A stretch of DNA of 64,000 nucleotides from Variovorax paradoxus (lineage in GTDB: Bacteria > Pseudomonadota > Gammaproteobacteria > Burkholderiales > Burkholderiaceae_C), in contig NZ_JAGGNV010000024.1 of NCBI RefSeq assembly GCF_018614955.1, positions 1 to 64,000 of the forward strand, in the 5' to 3' direction. Shown in pieces: positions 43,457 through 52,435 of this stretch. Numbering within the stretch: position 1 is the stretch's first letter; each line of letters opens with the position of its first letter. The position numbers and the translations under genes are program-made. The notes under the pieces were generated by a model. It ran no database searches, was not told the DNA's origin, and saw nothing but the letters and a program-made list of their open reading frames with translations.

Positions 43457-43669
43457 GCCTCGACCGGAAGCCTGCTCGGGGCTTCAGCGCGCGAGCGCAT
43501 TCGCCAGTGCCGGCAAGCGCCTTGCGCACTTGGCCTGCTCAACGTAAAAAACCACTTCGGATTCTCGAGGCGCAGGCAGATCGCGTGAGCTGCGTCCTGT
43601 GCGCGTACCTCTTTTTTGTTCATTTGGTGGCCGTTGGCGCCGCATGCTGATCAATCAGGAGTAGGACCG

Positions 43670-46600
43670 ATGCGCCCCTCGCAATTTTCACAACTGGGTG
43701 CCTTGGCCCTGCTGACGCTGGCCAGCGCCGCGGTACGGGCCGAAGACATCGACATCTACCAGGGCACGTCCGGCGGCGGCGCCCCGAACATGCTGATCAT
43801 TCTCGACAACGCGGCGGCGGCCAGTGCGAGTTCGAGCTTCACATGCCCATCCCTCTCGGTCAACGATCCGAACAAGAACCTCGGCTTCGAACAATGCGGC
43901 CTGCACAGCGCGGTCTCCAAGATCGGGGGCAACAAGGCACTCAACGGCAACATCAATCTGGGCTTGATGTACTTCCCGGGCGGCCCCACCGACGGCGGCA
44001 CCTTCGTCCTGCCCGCAGCATCGCCGGCGCCCGGCTCGCTGCTTCTCATGGACGGCACCAGCTCCGATGAAAGCAAGGGCGTCGGCAAGATGCTCCGACG
44101 CGTCGAGGCGCTGAGTCTCAACAAGGACAAGGGCAACAACAACCAGATCGCGCAGGCGATGCAGGAAGCCTGGGCCTTCTACCAGGGCAAGACCGGCCTC
44201 TCGGGCACCAGCTACCCGGGCCTGGCGAACCAGCAAGCCTGCGGCAGGAACTTCGTTCTCTACATCACGCTCGCCACCAACAACCAGAAGCCGCAGGACG
44301 GCGGCAACCTGGGCGGCACGGCCTTGCAGGCCGCAGAAGGCTTAAGCGCACTCCCTGCGCAATTGGCGCTGCCGGCCTGGAAGTCGCAGCTTTCCTCTAA
44401 AACGGCCTCCGGCAAGTACCGCAGCGACTATGCGGACGAATGGGCGAACTTCATGTACACGGGCAGCTCGCCCAATCTTGCGACGACGTACCCGGGGATC
44501 ACGACCTACACCATCATCCTCAGCGATGGCAGCAACCCCGACTACGAACAGCTCATGGTCAGCATGGCCAACCAGGGCGGCGGAAAGTATTTCCTGGTCG
44601 AGCTCGGAGACGTCCAGGGCCTGATCGACGCCATCCTCCAGATCTTCAACGAGGTGCAGGCCGTCAACAGCGTGTTCGCGGCGCCGGTGCTGCCGGTGAG
44701 CGCCAACACGCAAGGCACCTACCTCAACCAAATCTACATGGGCATGTTCCGCCCCGACGGCGACGTCAATCCGCGCTGGCAGGGCAACCTCAAGCAATAC
44801 CAGTTCGGCGTCGACATTACCGACCCGACGGCGCCGCAGTTGTTCCTCGCCGACGCCTCCTGGGGCACGTACTCGGACGGATACGACTGGGAGGATGGGC
44901 AGGTCGTCGAGAAGGGTGGCGTCGGGCAACAGATTCGGCTCAAGTACCTGACAGACAGCTATTCGGCGACCGCGGCCGTCACGACGCCCACCACAACGCG
45001 CAACATATTCACCTGCATCGGCACCGGTTGCGGCGCCAATGCGGCTTTGAGCACGATGCCCTTCAAGGCCGACAACACGAATCTCAGCTCGACGGCGCTG
45101 GGCATCACCGACAGCAAGGTGACCCCGGCCAACCTGATCAATTGGGTACGCGGGGAAGACACCTACGCGGCCGGCGACGCCGCAGCGGGCCGGGAATCGA
45201 GCAGCCCGCCCGACGCCAGCATCAAGATCCGCGGCTCCGTCCACGGCGACGTCCTGCATTCCCGCCCGGCGGTGATCAACTACGGCGGCACGACCGGCGT
45301 GGTGGTGTTTTACGGCGCCAATGACGGCATGTTCCGTGCCATCAACGGCAACCAGCCGAACAACGCCACCGACAGCAGCAAGCCCAAGGGCAACTGCACG
45401 GTGTCGTCGACCTGCGCCCTCACCATGAAGGATGCTACCGGCGCCACCACCAGCATCCCGCCGGGCGGCGAGTTGTGGAGCTTCGTGCCCTCGGAGTTCT
45501 ACCCGGGCCTGCAGCGGCTCTACGAAAACAGTCCGACCCTGAAGCTGGGCACCTTGACCACCGGCAGCGCGAAGAACTACTTCTTCGACGGCGCACCCAG
45601 CGTCTACCAGAACAGCGCCACCGGGAAGGCCTACATCTTCCTCTCGGCGCGCCGCGGCGGCCGCTTGCTCTATGCGCTCGACGTGAGCGATCCCACGAAC
45701 CCCAAGTTCATGTGGAAGCGCAGCAATGCCGACACAAACTTCGCGGAACTCGGGCAGACATGGTCGCAGCCGAAGGTGGCCATGATCAAGGGCCATGCCA
45801 ACCCGGTGCTGATCTTCGGTGCGGGCTACGACACCAACGAGGATGTCGAGCCGCCCAACGCCGACACCATGGGCCGCGGGATCTTCATCGTCGACGCGGT
45901 GACCGGCAACGTGCTGTGGCAGGCCGGCCCTGGCGGCGCAGGCAGCAGCTGCACGGGCAACCCTTGCAAGCTGGCCGAGATGACCTACTCGATCCCCGCC
46001 GACGTCACGCTGGTGGATCGCGACTTCGACGGCCTCATCGACCGGCTCTATGCAGCAGATGCCGGCGGCAACATCTGGCGCGTGGACCTTCAGCCGACCG
46101 GCAGCGGCGACATGAGCACCTGGCAGGCCACCCATCTCGCCGCCCTGGGCGGAAGCGGTGCCACCAAGCGCAAGTTCTTCTTCCCCCCGGACGTGGTGCT
46201 GACGAAGACCTACGACGTGGTGCTCGACATCACCGGTGACCGGGAGCACCCGCTGCTGACCCACAAGGCCACCAGCATCGTGAACCGCTTCTACATGATC
46301 AAGGACACCAAGGTCGGCATGAGCGCGAGCGGCTGGACGCCGGTGCGCGACGACACCAGCAGCAGCGCCGACCTCGCGCCGGCGACGCTGTTCAAGGCCA
46401 CCAACACGACCCCGTACGACGGCTCGCTGAACGGTTTCTACGTCACCCTGGCCGGGGCTGGAGAAAAAGGCGTGAACGCGCCGACGACCGTCGGCGGCCT
46501 GGTCTACTTCGGCACCAACCAGCCCATCGTTCCCAGCAGCACCACTTGCCAAGCCAATCTCGGCACGGCACGCAGCTATTCCGTGAACTTCCTCACCGGC

Positions 46601-46825
46601 GCTTCGAGCTTCCGTGTGCTCGACGGCGGCGGGCTGGCGCCGTCGCCCGTGTTCGGCATCGTCACGGTCAACGTCGGCGGCACGGACCGCAAGCTGCCCT
46701 TCCTGATCGGCGGGGGCGGTGGCTCCGGCGCCGACGGCAGGTCCGGCCTGGGGGCGCAAAAGCCGGTCATACCGATCAAGAACATACGGAAACGGACCTA
46801 CTGGTATCGAGAGACGGACCGCTGA
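43670..46825 (+). CDS. PilY1/PilC-like type IV pilus tip protein, orphan
   Basis: The 1051-residue exported protein has a signal peptide (SQFSQLGALALLTLASAAVRA), an N-terminal VWA-like region (PNMLIILDNAAAASASS, DGSNPDYEQLMVSMA) and a C-terminal beta-propeller (VVVFYGANDGMFRAINGN, YFFDGAPSVYQN, LYALDVSDPTNPKFMW). The calcium loop is intact (DRDFDGLIDRLYAADAGGN). The VWA metal motif DxSxS is replaced by DNAAA, so metal-dependent adhesion there is probably lost. No pilin or assembly gene is near. GGAG lies 10 bases before the chosen ATG. Confidence 0.9.
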   Translation: MRPSQFSQLGALALLTLASAAVRAEDIDIYQGTSGGGAPNMLIILDNAAAASASSSFTCPSLSVNDPNKNLGFEQCGLHSAVSKIGGNKALNGNINLGLMYFPGGPTDGGTFVLPAASPAPGSLLLMDGTSSDESKGVGKMLRRVEALSLNKDKGNNNQIAQAMQEAWAFYQGKTGLSGTSYPGLANQQACGRNFVLYITLATNNQKPQDGGNLGGTALQAAEGLSALPAQLALPAWKSQLSSKTASGKYRSDYADEWANFMYTGSSPNLATTYPGITTYTIILSDGSNPDYEQLMVSMANQGGGKYFLVELGDVQGLIDAILQIFNEVQAVNSVFAAPVLPVSANTQGTYLNQIYMGMFRPDGDVNPRWQGNLKQYQFGVDITDPTAPQLFLADASWGTYSDGYDWEDGQVVEKGGVGQQIRLKYLTDSYSATAAVTTPTTTRNIFTCIGTGCGANAALSTMPFKADNTNLSSTALGITDSKVTPANLINWVRGEDTYAAGDAAAGRESSSPPDASIKIRGSVHGDVLHSRPAVINYGGTTGVVVFYGANDGMFRAINGNQPNNATDSSKPKGNCTVSSTCALTMKDATGATTSIPPGGELWSFVPSEFYPGLQRLYENSPTLKLGTLTTGSAKNYFFDGAPSVYQNSATGKAYIFLSARRGGRLLYALDVSDPTNPKFMWKRSNADTNFAELGQTWSQPKVAMIKGHANPVLIFGAGYDTNEDVEPPNADTMGRGIFIVDAVTGNVLWQAGPGGAGSSCTGNPCKLAEMTYSIPADVTLVDRDFDGLIDRLYAADAGGNIWRVDLQPTGSGDMSTWQATHLAALGGSGATKRKFFFPPDVVLTKTYDVVLDITGDREHPLLTHKATSIVNRFYMIKDTKVGMSASGWTPVRDDTSSSADLAPATLFKATNTTPYDGSLNGFYVTLAGAGEKGVNAPTTVGGLVYFGTNQPIVPSSTTCQANLGTARSYSVNFLTGASSFRVLDGGGLAPSPVFGIVTVNVGGTDRKLPFLIGGGGGSGADGRSGLGAQKPVIPIKNIRKRTYWYRETDR

Positions 46826-46927
46826 GGCGGCGGATGCCGAAGCCGGCGTCCAATCACCTCCCGCTGTTGGCATCCTTGGCCGCCAGGACTTCGGTATCCT
46901 GTGCGTGCCACATCCTTCTCACCACGT

Positions 46928-48475
46928 ATGACCGACTTCCAGGCGGCGATGGACCGCGACTTCGGCGTCATCGCCGAGCTGATCCGGCTCCATGCCCAGG
47001 CCTCGCCTGAACGGCCCGCGCTGGCCGATGCGACACGCACGCTGAGCTACGGCGCGCTCGACGCGCTGATGGACCGCATCGCGGCCAGCCTTCAACGCGA
47101 CGGCCTGCGCGCAGGCGATGCGATCGCGATCTGCGCCGCATCGAGCGTGAACTATGCGGCGGTGTTCCTGGGCGCCCTGCGCGCCGGCGTCGCGGTCGCG
47201 CCGCTGGCGCCGGGCTCCACGCCCGCCAGCCTGGCGCGGATGATCGAGGACGCCGAGGCGCGCATCCTGTTCATCGATGCGGCCGCGGCCGAAGTGATCG
47301 GCGATGCGGCAGCAGCAGCCGTCCCGCGCATCGCACTCGACGGCTCGGCGGCCGGGCGCGCGCTCGAAGCCTGGCTCGCGCCGGCCGGTACGCAGCCCGC
47401 CGCCGTCGAGCCGGAGCCCGGCTGGCCCTTCAACATCATCTATTCCTCGGGCACCACCGGCGAACCCAAGGGCATCGTGCAGGGCCACGGCATGCGTTGG
47501 GCCCATGTGCGACGCGGCGCGAAATACGAGTACGGGCGCGACACGGTGACGCTGCTGTCGACGCCGCTCTACTCCAACACTACGCTGGTGGTGTTCTTTC
47601 CGACCATCGCCTACGGCGGCTGCGTGATCCTGATGCCGAAGTTCGACGCCGCTGTATACCTGAAGCTCGCCGAGCAACATCGCGTGACGCACACGATGCT
47701 GGTGCCGGTGCAATACCAGCGCCTGATGGCATACCCGGCCTTCGATGCGCACGACCTGTCGAGCTTCCGCTTCAAGTTCAGCACCAGCGCGCCCTTCAAC
47801 GCTGCCCTCAAGGCCGACGTGCTGAAGCGCTGGCCCGGCGGCCTGATCGAGTTCTACGGCATGACCGAAGGCGGCGGCACCTGCATCCTCGAGGCGCACC
47901 TGCATCCGGACAAGCTGCACACGGTCGGCCAGGCGGCAGAAGGCAGCGACATCCGCTTGATCGACGAATCGGGCCGCGAAGTCGCACCCGGCGAGGCCGG
48001 CGAGGTGGTGGGCCATTCGGCCGGCATGATGGTCGGCTACCACCGCCAGCCGGAGAAGACGCGCGAAGCCGAATGGTTCGATCCCGCGGGCAAGCGCTTC
48101 ATCCGCACCGGCGACGTCGGCCGCTTCGACGAGGACGGCTTCCTCACGCTCTTCGATCGCAAGAAGGACATGATCATCAGCGGCGGCTTCAACATCTATC
48201 CGAGCGATCTCGAGGCGGTGTTGCGCGGCCATGCGGCGGTGGCCGATGTCGCGGTGATCGGAGTGCCCTCCGCGCAATGGGGCGAGACGCCGGTGGCCTT
48301 CGTGGTGCGGCGCCCCGGCGACGACACCGGCGCCGACGCGCTGCTGCAATGGGCCAACGCCCAGCTCGGCAAGACCCAGCGCCTCGCGCGCCTGCAGCTC
48401 ATCGACGAGCTTCCGCGCAGCGCGATCGGCAAGGTGCTCAAGCGCGAGCTGCGTGAGCGCGATACAGCACGCTGA
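46928..48475 (+). CDS. AMP-dependent acyl-CoA ligase
   Basis: The 515-residue adenylate-forming enzyme activates a carboxylic acid as acyl-AMP and then acyl-CoA. Motif A3 is YSSGTTGEPKGIVQG near residue 166, motif A5 is EFYGMTEGGGTC, A7 is FIRTGDVGRFDEDGF, and the C-terminal Lys is in SAIGKVLKRELR. The N-terminus carries TLSYGALDALMDRIAA. It resembles class I fatty-acid or aromatic CoA ligases; the acid cannot be told. It overlaps the next gene by 23 bases. Confidence 0.94.
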   Translation: MTDFQAAMDRDFGVIAELIRLHAQASPERPALADATRTLSYGALDALMDRIAASLQRDGLRAGDAIAICAASSVNYAAVFLGALRAGVAVAPLAPGSTPASLARMIEDAEARILFIDAAAAEVIGDAAAAAVPRIALDGSAAGRALEAWLAPAGTQPAAVEPEPGWPFNIIYSSGTTGEPKGIVQGHGMRWAHVRRGAKYEYGRDTVTLLSTPLYSNTTLVVFFPTIAYGGCVILMPKFDAAVYLKLAEQHRVTHTMLVPVQYQRLMAYPAFDAHDLSSFRFKFSTSAPFNAALKADVLKRWPGGLIEFYGMTEGGGTCILEAHLHPDKLHTVGQAAEGSDIRLIDESGREVAPGEAGEVVGHSAGMMVGYHRQPEKTREAEWFDPAGKRFIRTGDVGRFDEDGFLTLFDRKKDMIISGGFNIYPSDLEAVLRGHAAVADVAVIGVPSAQWGETPVAFVVRRPGDDTGADALLQWANAQLGKTQRLARLQLIDELPRSAIGKVLKRELRERDTAR

Positions 48476-49574
48476 AGCCGAGCCCGCGCACGGCGGCGGC
48501 AACACGCTGCTGTGGGTGCTGGCGCTGGTCGCCATCGGGTTCGCTATCGCACGGCCGCTTGCGCCGGTGGACTACCTGCGATTGGTCGACTGGCAGACCA
48601 TCGGCGCGCTCGCCGGCCTGCTCGTCATCACCCAGGGCGTGGAGAAGAGCGGCATGCTGCAGGCCGCCGCCGCGCGGCTGCTCGCGCGCACCACCGAGCT
48701 GCGCACGCTTGTCTTTCTGCTCACCGCGAGCGCGGCGCTGCTCTCGGCGCTGGTCACCAACGACGTGAGCCTGTTCCTCCTGGTGCCGCTCACGCGCGTG
48801 CTGGCTGCGCAGGCGCACCTGCCGCTGGCGCGGCTGGTGGTACTGGAGGCGCTGGCGGTCAACGCGGGCTCGGCACTCACGCCGATCGGCAACCCGCAGA
48901 ACCTCTTTCTCTGGCATCGCTCGGGCGAGAGCTTCGTCGGCTTCATGGGCATGATGGCGCCGACCGTGGCGCTGATGCTGTTCTGGCTCTTCCTCGCCAT
49001 CCGCTTCCTGGTGCCGCGCGCGCCGATCCTGCTCAAGCCGGCCGGCGATGCGGCGCCGATGCGGCCGCGGCTGCTCGCCCTGTCAGGGCTGCTCTTCATC
49101 GGCTTCGTGATCGCGCTCGACCGCCACTGGCTCGCGGCCGGCCTCGCCGTGGTGTTCGGCGCCTTCCTGCTGTTGCGCCCGCGCGTGCTGCTGGGCGTCG
49201 ACTGGGCGCTGCTCGCGATCATCGCGCTGATGTTCGTCGACCTGCGGCAGCTGGCCGAAATGCCTGCCGTCGCGTCGCTGCTCGGCCGATGGACCATCGC
49301 CGAGGGCTGGCGCGCCTACCTCGCCGCGATCGTCACGTCGCAGTTCATCAGCAACGTGCCCGCGGCCATCCTGCTGGAACGCTACGTGCACGACCTGCCG
49401 GCGCTGGCGGCCGGCGTGAGCGTCGGCGGCTTCGGCTGCGTGCTGGGTTCGCTGGCCAACCTGATCGCGCTCAGGCTGGCCAAGGTGCCGCACGGGCTGC
49501 GCGAGTTCCATCGCATCAGCATCCCTTTCCTGCTGGTGTGCGCGGCCTCGGCGCTGCTGCTGCGGCTGGGGTGA
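48453..49574 (+). CDS. ArsB/NhaD/CitM superfamily membrane transporter
   Basis: The 373-residue protein has about eleven hydrophobic helices. The two re-entrant motifs typical of the ion-transporter superfamily are visible: LVTNDVSLFLLVPLTR with NAGSALTPIGNPQNLFLW in the first half, and TSQFISNVPAAILLERY with GGFGCVLGSLANLIALRLA in the second. It may carry a dicarboxylate, citrate or inorganic anion. The start is a GTG inside the ligase gene, so the two are coupled. Confidence 0.9.
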   Translation: MSAIQHAEAEPAHGGGNTLLWVLALVAIGFAIARPLAPVDYLRLVDWQTIGALAGLLVITQGVEKSGMLQAAAARLLARTTELRTLVFLLTASAALLSALVTNDVSLFLLVPLTRVLAAQAHLPLARLVVLEALAVNAGSALTPIGNPQNLFLWHRSGESFVGFMGMMAPTVALMLFWLFLAIRFLVPRAPILLKPAGDAAPMRPRLLALSGLLFIGFVIALDRHWLAAGLAVVFGAFLLLRPRVLLGVDWALLAIIALMFVDLRQLAEMPAVASLLGRWTIAEGWRAYLAAIVTSQFISNVPAAILLERYVHDLPALAAGVSVGGFGCVLGSLANLIALRLAKVPHGLREFHRISIPFLLVCAASALLLRLG

Positions 49575-49611
49575 CAGGCGCGCGCGGGCCGAGGACAATC
49601 GGCGCCCTCCC

Positions 49612-50310
49612 ATGCAGTTCAACAGCACGTTCTCGTCGCCTTCGCACGGTCTTTCGCTGCGGCGCTACGGCGCCTCGCGCGGCAGCCACGCGCACGAGCA
49701 CTTCCAGGTGCTGGTGGGCCTCGACGGCGTGCTCGACCTGGAGATCGAGGGGCGCGGCCGGCGCATCGGCGCCGGCGAAGGCTGGGTGGTGACACCCGGC
49801 GATCGCCACGACTTCGAGTCGCGCACCGGCAGCCGCTGCCTCGTGCTCGACACCACGCAGGACCTGTGGGCGCAGTGCGCGGGACGCACGCCGATGGCAC
49901 CGCAGCTGCTTTCGCTGGCGCGCTACCTGGCGTTGTGCGTGACGCAGCCTTCGCCGCCCGCGACGGCGCTGCATCACGCGCCGGCGCTGCTGCTGGAGGC
50001 CTGGGGCCCCGTCGTTCCGAACGGCCGCCGGCGCGCCATCGACTGGCCGGCCCTCGCCGCGTGGGCGCAGGCGCGCTGGCACCGGCCCCTGAGCGTCGCC
50101 GATCTCGCGGCGGTCGCGTGCCTGAGCCCGAGCCAGTTCGCCCAGCGCTGCCGCGACGAGCAGGGCATGGGCGCGATGCAATGGCTGCGAAGCCAGCGAC
50201 TGCTGCAGGCGCGGCAGCTGCGCAGCGGCGGCATGAGCGTCGCGGAGACCGCGCGCCGCACCGGCTACCGCTCGCCTTCGGCGCTCACTGCCGCGCTGCG
50301 AAAAAGCTGA
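49612..50310 (+). CDS. AraC family transcriptional regulator
   Basis: The 232-residue regulator has an N-terminal cupin (SHAHEHFQVLVGLDGVLDLE) and a C-terminal AraC DNA-binding domain at about 145-231, with two helix-turn-helices (PLSVADLAAVACLSPSQFAQ and GMSVAETARRTGYRSPSALT). The short domain with few residues after it suggests a compact version. It lies just upstream of an EamA permease and probably controls it through tandem repeats in the gap. The start has a box like GACAAT 18 bases upstream and no ribosome site, so the leader may be very short. Confidence 0.9.
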   Translation: MQFNSTFSSPSHGLSLRRYGASRGSHAHEHFQVLVGLDGVLDLEIEGRGRRIGAGEGWVVTPGDRHDFESRTGSRCLVLDTTQDLWAQCAGRTPMAPQLLSLARYLALCVTQPSPPATALHHAPALLLEAWGPVVPNGRRRAIDWPALAAWAQARWHRPLSVADLAAVACLSPSQFAQRCRDEQGMGAMQWLRSQRLLQARQLRSGGMSVAETARRTGYRSPSALTAALRKS

Positions 50311-50350
50311 GAACCGTCGTTCCCGACGACGAACCGTCGTTGCGCGACGA
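50311..50350. repeat. tandem GAACCGTCGTT repeats between the AraC gene and the permease
   Basis: GAACCGTCGTT occurs at 50311 and again at 50331, a 20-base (two helical turn) period. Each copy is followed by an inverted CGACG, making two short palindromes. AraC proteins typically bind direct repeats about two turns apart, so this is a plausible operator for the neighbouring regulator. Confidence 0.6.
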
Positions 50351-50372
50351 GTCGGCCGCTTAAGCTCGACCG

Positions 50373-51218
50373 ATGTCCGCCACGCTGTACGCACTCGCCG
50401 CCATCGCCCTCTGGGGCACCCTCGCCTCGCTCGGCACTTCGCTGGCGCATCTGCCGCCCTTCCTGCTGACCGGGCTCGCGCTGATGATCGGCAGCGTCAT
50501 GAGCTGGCCCGCCGTGCTGCGCGACCGCCGGGCCTGGGCGGTCCCGGCGCGCACGCTGGCGCTGGGCGTCTACGGGCTGTTCGGCTTCCACTTCCTGCTC
50601 TTCATCGCGCTGCGGCACGCGCCGCCGGTCGAAGCCAACCTGGTCAACTACCTGTGGCCGCTCTTCATGGTCGTGCTGGCGCCGGCGCTGCTGCCGGGCG
50701 TGTGGCTGCGGCCGCTGCATGTGGTCGCGGCCCTGCTGGGCTTCGCGGGCGCCGCCATCGCGATCCTCGGCACGCGCGGCGCCGGTGCGGCATCGGCCGG
50801 CAGCGTCTACTGGGGCTTTGCGCCGGCCCTGGGCTCGGCCTTCATCTGGGCCAGCTATTCGCTGTGGACCCGGCGCGTGCCCGCGTTCCCGACCGCGGCC
50901 ATCGGGCTCTTCGGGCTGGTGTCGGGCGCGCTGTCGCTCATCTGCCATGCGCTCCTGGAGCCGGCCGCGGCGCTGTCCTCGCGCGACTGGCTGCTGGTCG
51001 CCCTGTGCGGCCTCGGCCCGCTGGGTGCGGCCTTCTTCCTCTGGGACATGGCGCTCAAGCGCGGCGACGTGCGCCAGATCGGCATCCTGAGCTACATCAC
51101 GCCGCTGGCCTCGACCGCGCTGCTGCTGGTGGTCACGGCGCGGCCGCTGAGCTGGAGCATCGCGCTCGCGGCGGCCTTGATCATCTCCGCGGCGGTGATG
51201 GGGTCACGAGCGCGTTGA
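50373..51218 (+). CDS. EamA/DMT family permease
   Basis: The 281-residue inner-membrane protein has ten hydrophobic helices in two halves, as in drug/metabolite transporters (LYALAAIALWGTLASLG, YWGFAPALGSAFIWASYSLW). The Pro/Glu-containing loops HAPPVEANLVNYLWPL and ILSYITPLASTALLL are typical of EamA. It may export amino acids or metabolites. It follows the AraC gene and likely responds to it. Confidence 0.92.
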   Translation: MSATLYALAAIALWGTLASLGTSLAHLPPFLLTGLALMIGSVMSWPAVLRDRRAWAVPARTLALGVYGLFGFHFLLFIALRHAPPVEANLVNYLWPLFMVVLAPALLPGVWLRPLHVVAALLGFAGAAIAILGTRGAGAASAGSVYWGFAPALGSAFIWASYSLWTRRVPAFPTAAIGLFGLVSGALSLICHALLEPAAALSSRDWLLVALCGLGPLGAAFFLWDMALKRGDVRQIGILSYITPLASTALLLVVTARPLSWSIALAAALIISAAVMGSRAR

Positions 51219-51224
51219 GCTCAG

Positions 51225-51304
51225 CCCGGCGCCGGGCCGCCCCAAGGCGGGCTGCGGCCCCCTCGGGGGGCAGCGAGTACACGCAGTGACAGAGCGTGGG
51301 GGCC
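51225..51304. repeat. REP-like dispersed intergenic element
   Basis: The stretch contains GGGCCGCCCCAAGGCGGG, GGCCCCCTCGGGGGG and GCAGCGAGTACACGCAGTG as stem-forming units. From memory, this string is repeated between genes in many Comamonadaceae genomes. It fills most of the gap between two convergent genes and may help end transcription from both. Confidence 0.7.
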
Positions 51305-51306
51305 AT

Positions 51307-52347
51307 TTACTCTGCGACCTTGAGCACCAGCTTGCCGAAGTTCTGGCCCGTGAACAGGCGCGTCAACGCTTCCGGGAAAGTGTCGATGCCTTCGACTACG
51401 TCTTCGCGGCTCTTCATGCGGCCATCCTTCAGGTAGACCGCCATCTCGGCCACCGCCTCGTGGTAGCGGTCGGCATAGTCGAACACCACCATGCCCTGCA
51501 TGCGCGCCCGGTTCACCAGCAGGCTCAGGTAGTTCTTCGGGCCTTGCGCGGGTGCGCTGTTGGCGTTGTTGTACTGGCTGATCGCGCCGCAGATGATGAT
51601 GCGCGCGCCGCGCGCGAGCCGCGCCAGCGCGGCGTCGAGGATCTCGCCGCCGACGTTGTCGAAGTAGATGTCGATGCCCTTGGGGCAATGGGCCTTCAGG
51701 CCATCCCGCACGGCCGAGGGGCCGGCCTTGTAGTCGATGCAGGCATCGAAGCCGAGCTCCTTCACCACCCAGTCGCATTTCTCCTGGCCACCGGCGATGC
51801 CGACGGCGCGGCAGCCCTTGATCTTCGCGAGCTGGCCCACCGTCTGGCCGACCGCGCCGGCGGCGCCCGAGACGACGACCGTATCGCCCGGCTTCGGCTG
51901 GCCGATGTCCATCAGGCCGAAATAGCCGGTCATGCCGGGCATGCCGAGCACGTTGAGCCATTGCGTGATCGAGCCGGCGCGCAGGTCGATCTTGGTGAGC
52001 CCGCTGCGCTTGATCTCTTCCTGGGGAATCAGGATGTATTCCTGCACGCCCAGCGTGCCGTAGACCGTATCGCCCACCGCGAAGGCCGGGTTGCGCGAGG
52101 CGATCACACGGCCGATGCCGCCGGCGCGCATGACGGCGCCGATCTCGACCGGCGCGATGTAGCTCTTGCCCTCGTTCATCCACCCGCGCATCGCGGGGTC
52201 GAGCGAGAGCGACAGGGTCTTGACCAGGACGCCGCCTTCGGCCGGCTCGCCGACCGGCTCGGTCGTGAACTGCCAGTTGTCGCGCGTGGCCGCGCCTTCG
52301 GGGCGCTTGGCGAGACGGACCTGGTGGTTGGTGAGGGTGCTGCTCAT
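51307..52347 (-). CDS. NADP-dependent MDR oxidoreductase (CurA/YncB-like)
   Basis: The 346-residue enzyme belongs to the zinc-independent medium-chain reductases. It has the SLDPAMRGWMNEGKSYIAPV segment, the NADP-binding GAAGAVGQTVGQLAKIKGC near residue 158, DIYFDNVGGEILDAAL, and the conserved QYNNANSAP loop. Homologues reduce alpha,beta-unsaturated ketones and aldehydes. The start is the ATG at 52347; the in-frame extension upstream looks non-coding. Confidence 0.95.
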   Translation of the reverse strand: MSSTLTNHQVRLAKRPEGAATRDNWQFTTEPVGEPAEGGVLVKTLSLSLDPAMRGWMNEGKSYIAPVEIGAVMRAGGIGRVIASRNPAFAVGDTVYGTLGVQEYILIPQEEIKRSGLTKIDLRAGSITQWLNVLGMPGMTGYFGLMDIGQPKPGDTVVVSGAAGAVGQTVGQLAKIKGCRAVGIAGGQEKCDWVVKELGFDACIDYKAGPSAVRDGLKAHCPKGIDIYFDNVGGEILDAALARLARGARIIICGAISQYNNANSAPAQGPKNYLSLLVNRARMQGMVVFDYADRYHEAVAEMAVYLKDGRMKSREDVVEGIDTFPEALTRLFTGQNFGKLVLKVAE

Positions 52348-52435
52348 GGGCGTGTCTCCTGCTGCTTGTCTGCGGGAGCGCATCGTAGCCCCGCCCCCCG
52401 CACGAGCCGGTAGCGCAGGCGACACGACGCGCAGC

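Noticed and set aside
43457..43669. possible small gene or RNA between lipA and the PilY1-like gene
   Set aside because: The 213 bases hold only a weak GAAGC/GCTTC stem without a T-run and no credible frame or RNA fold.
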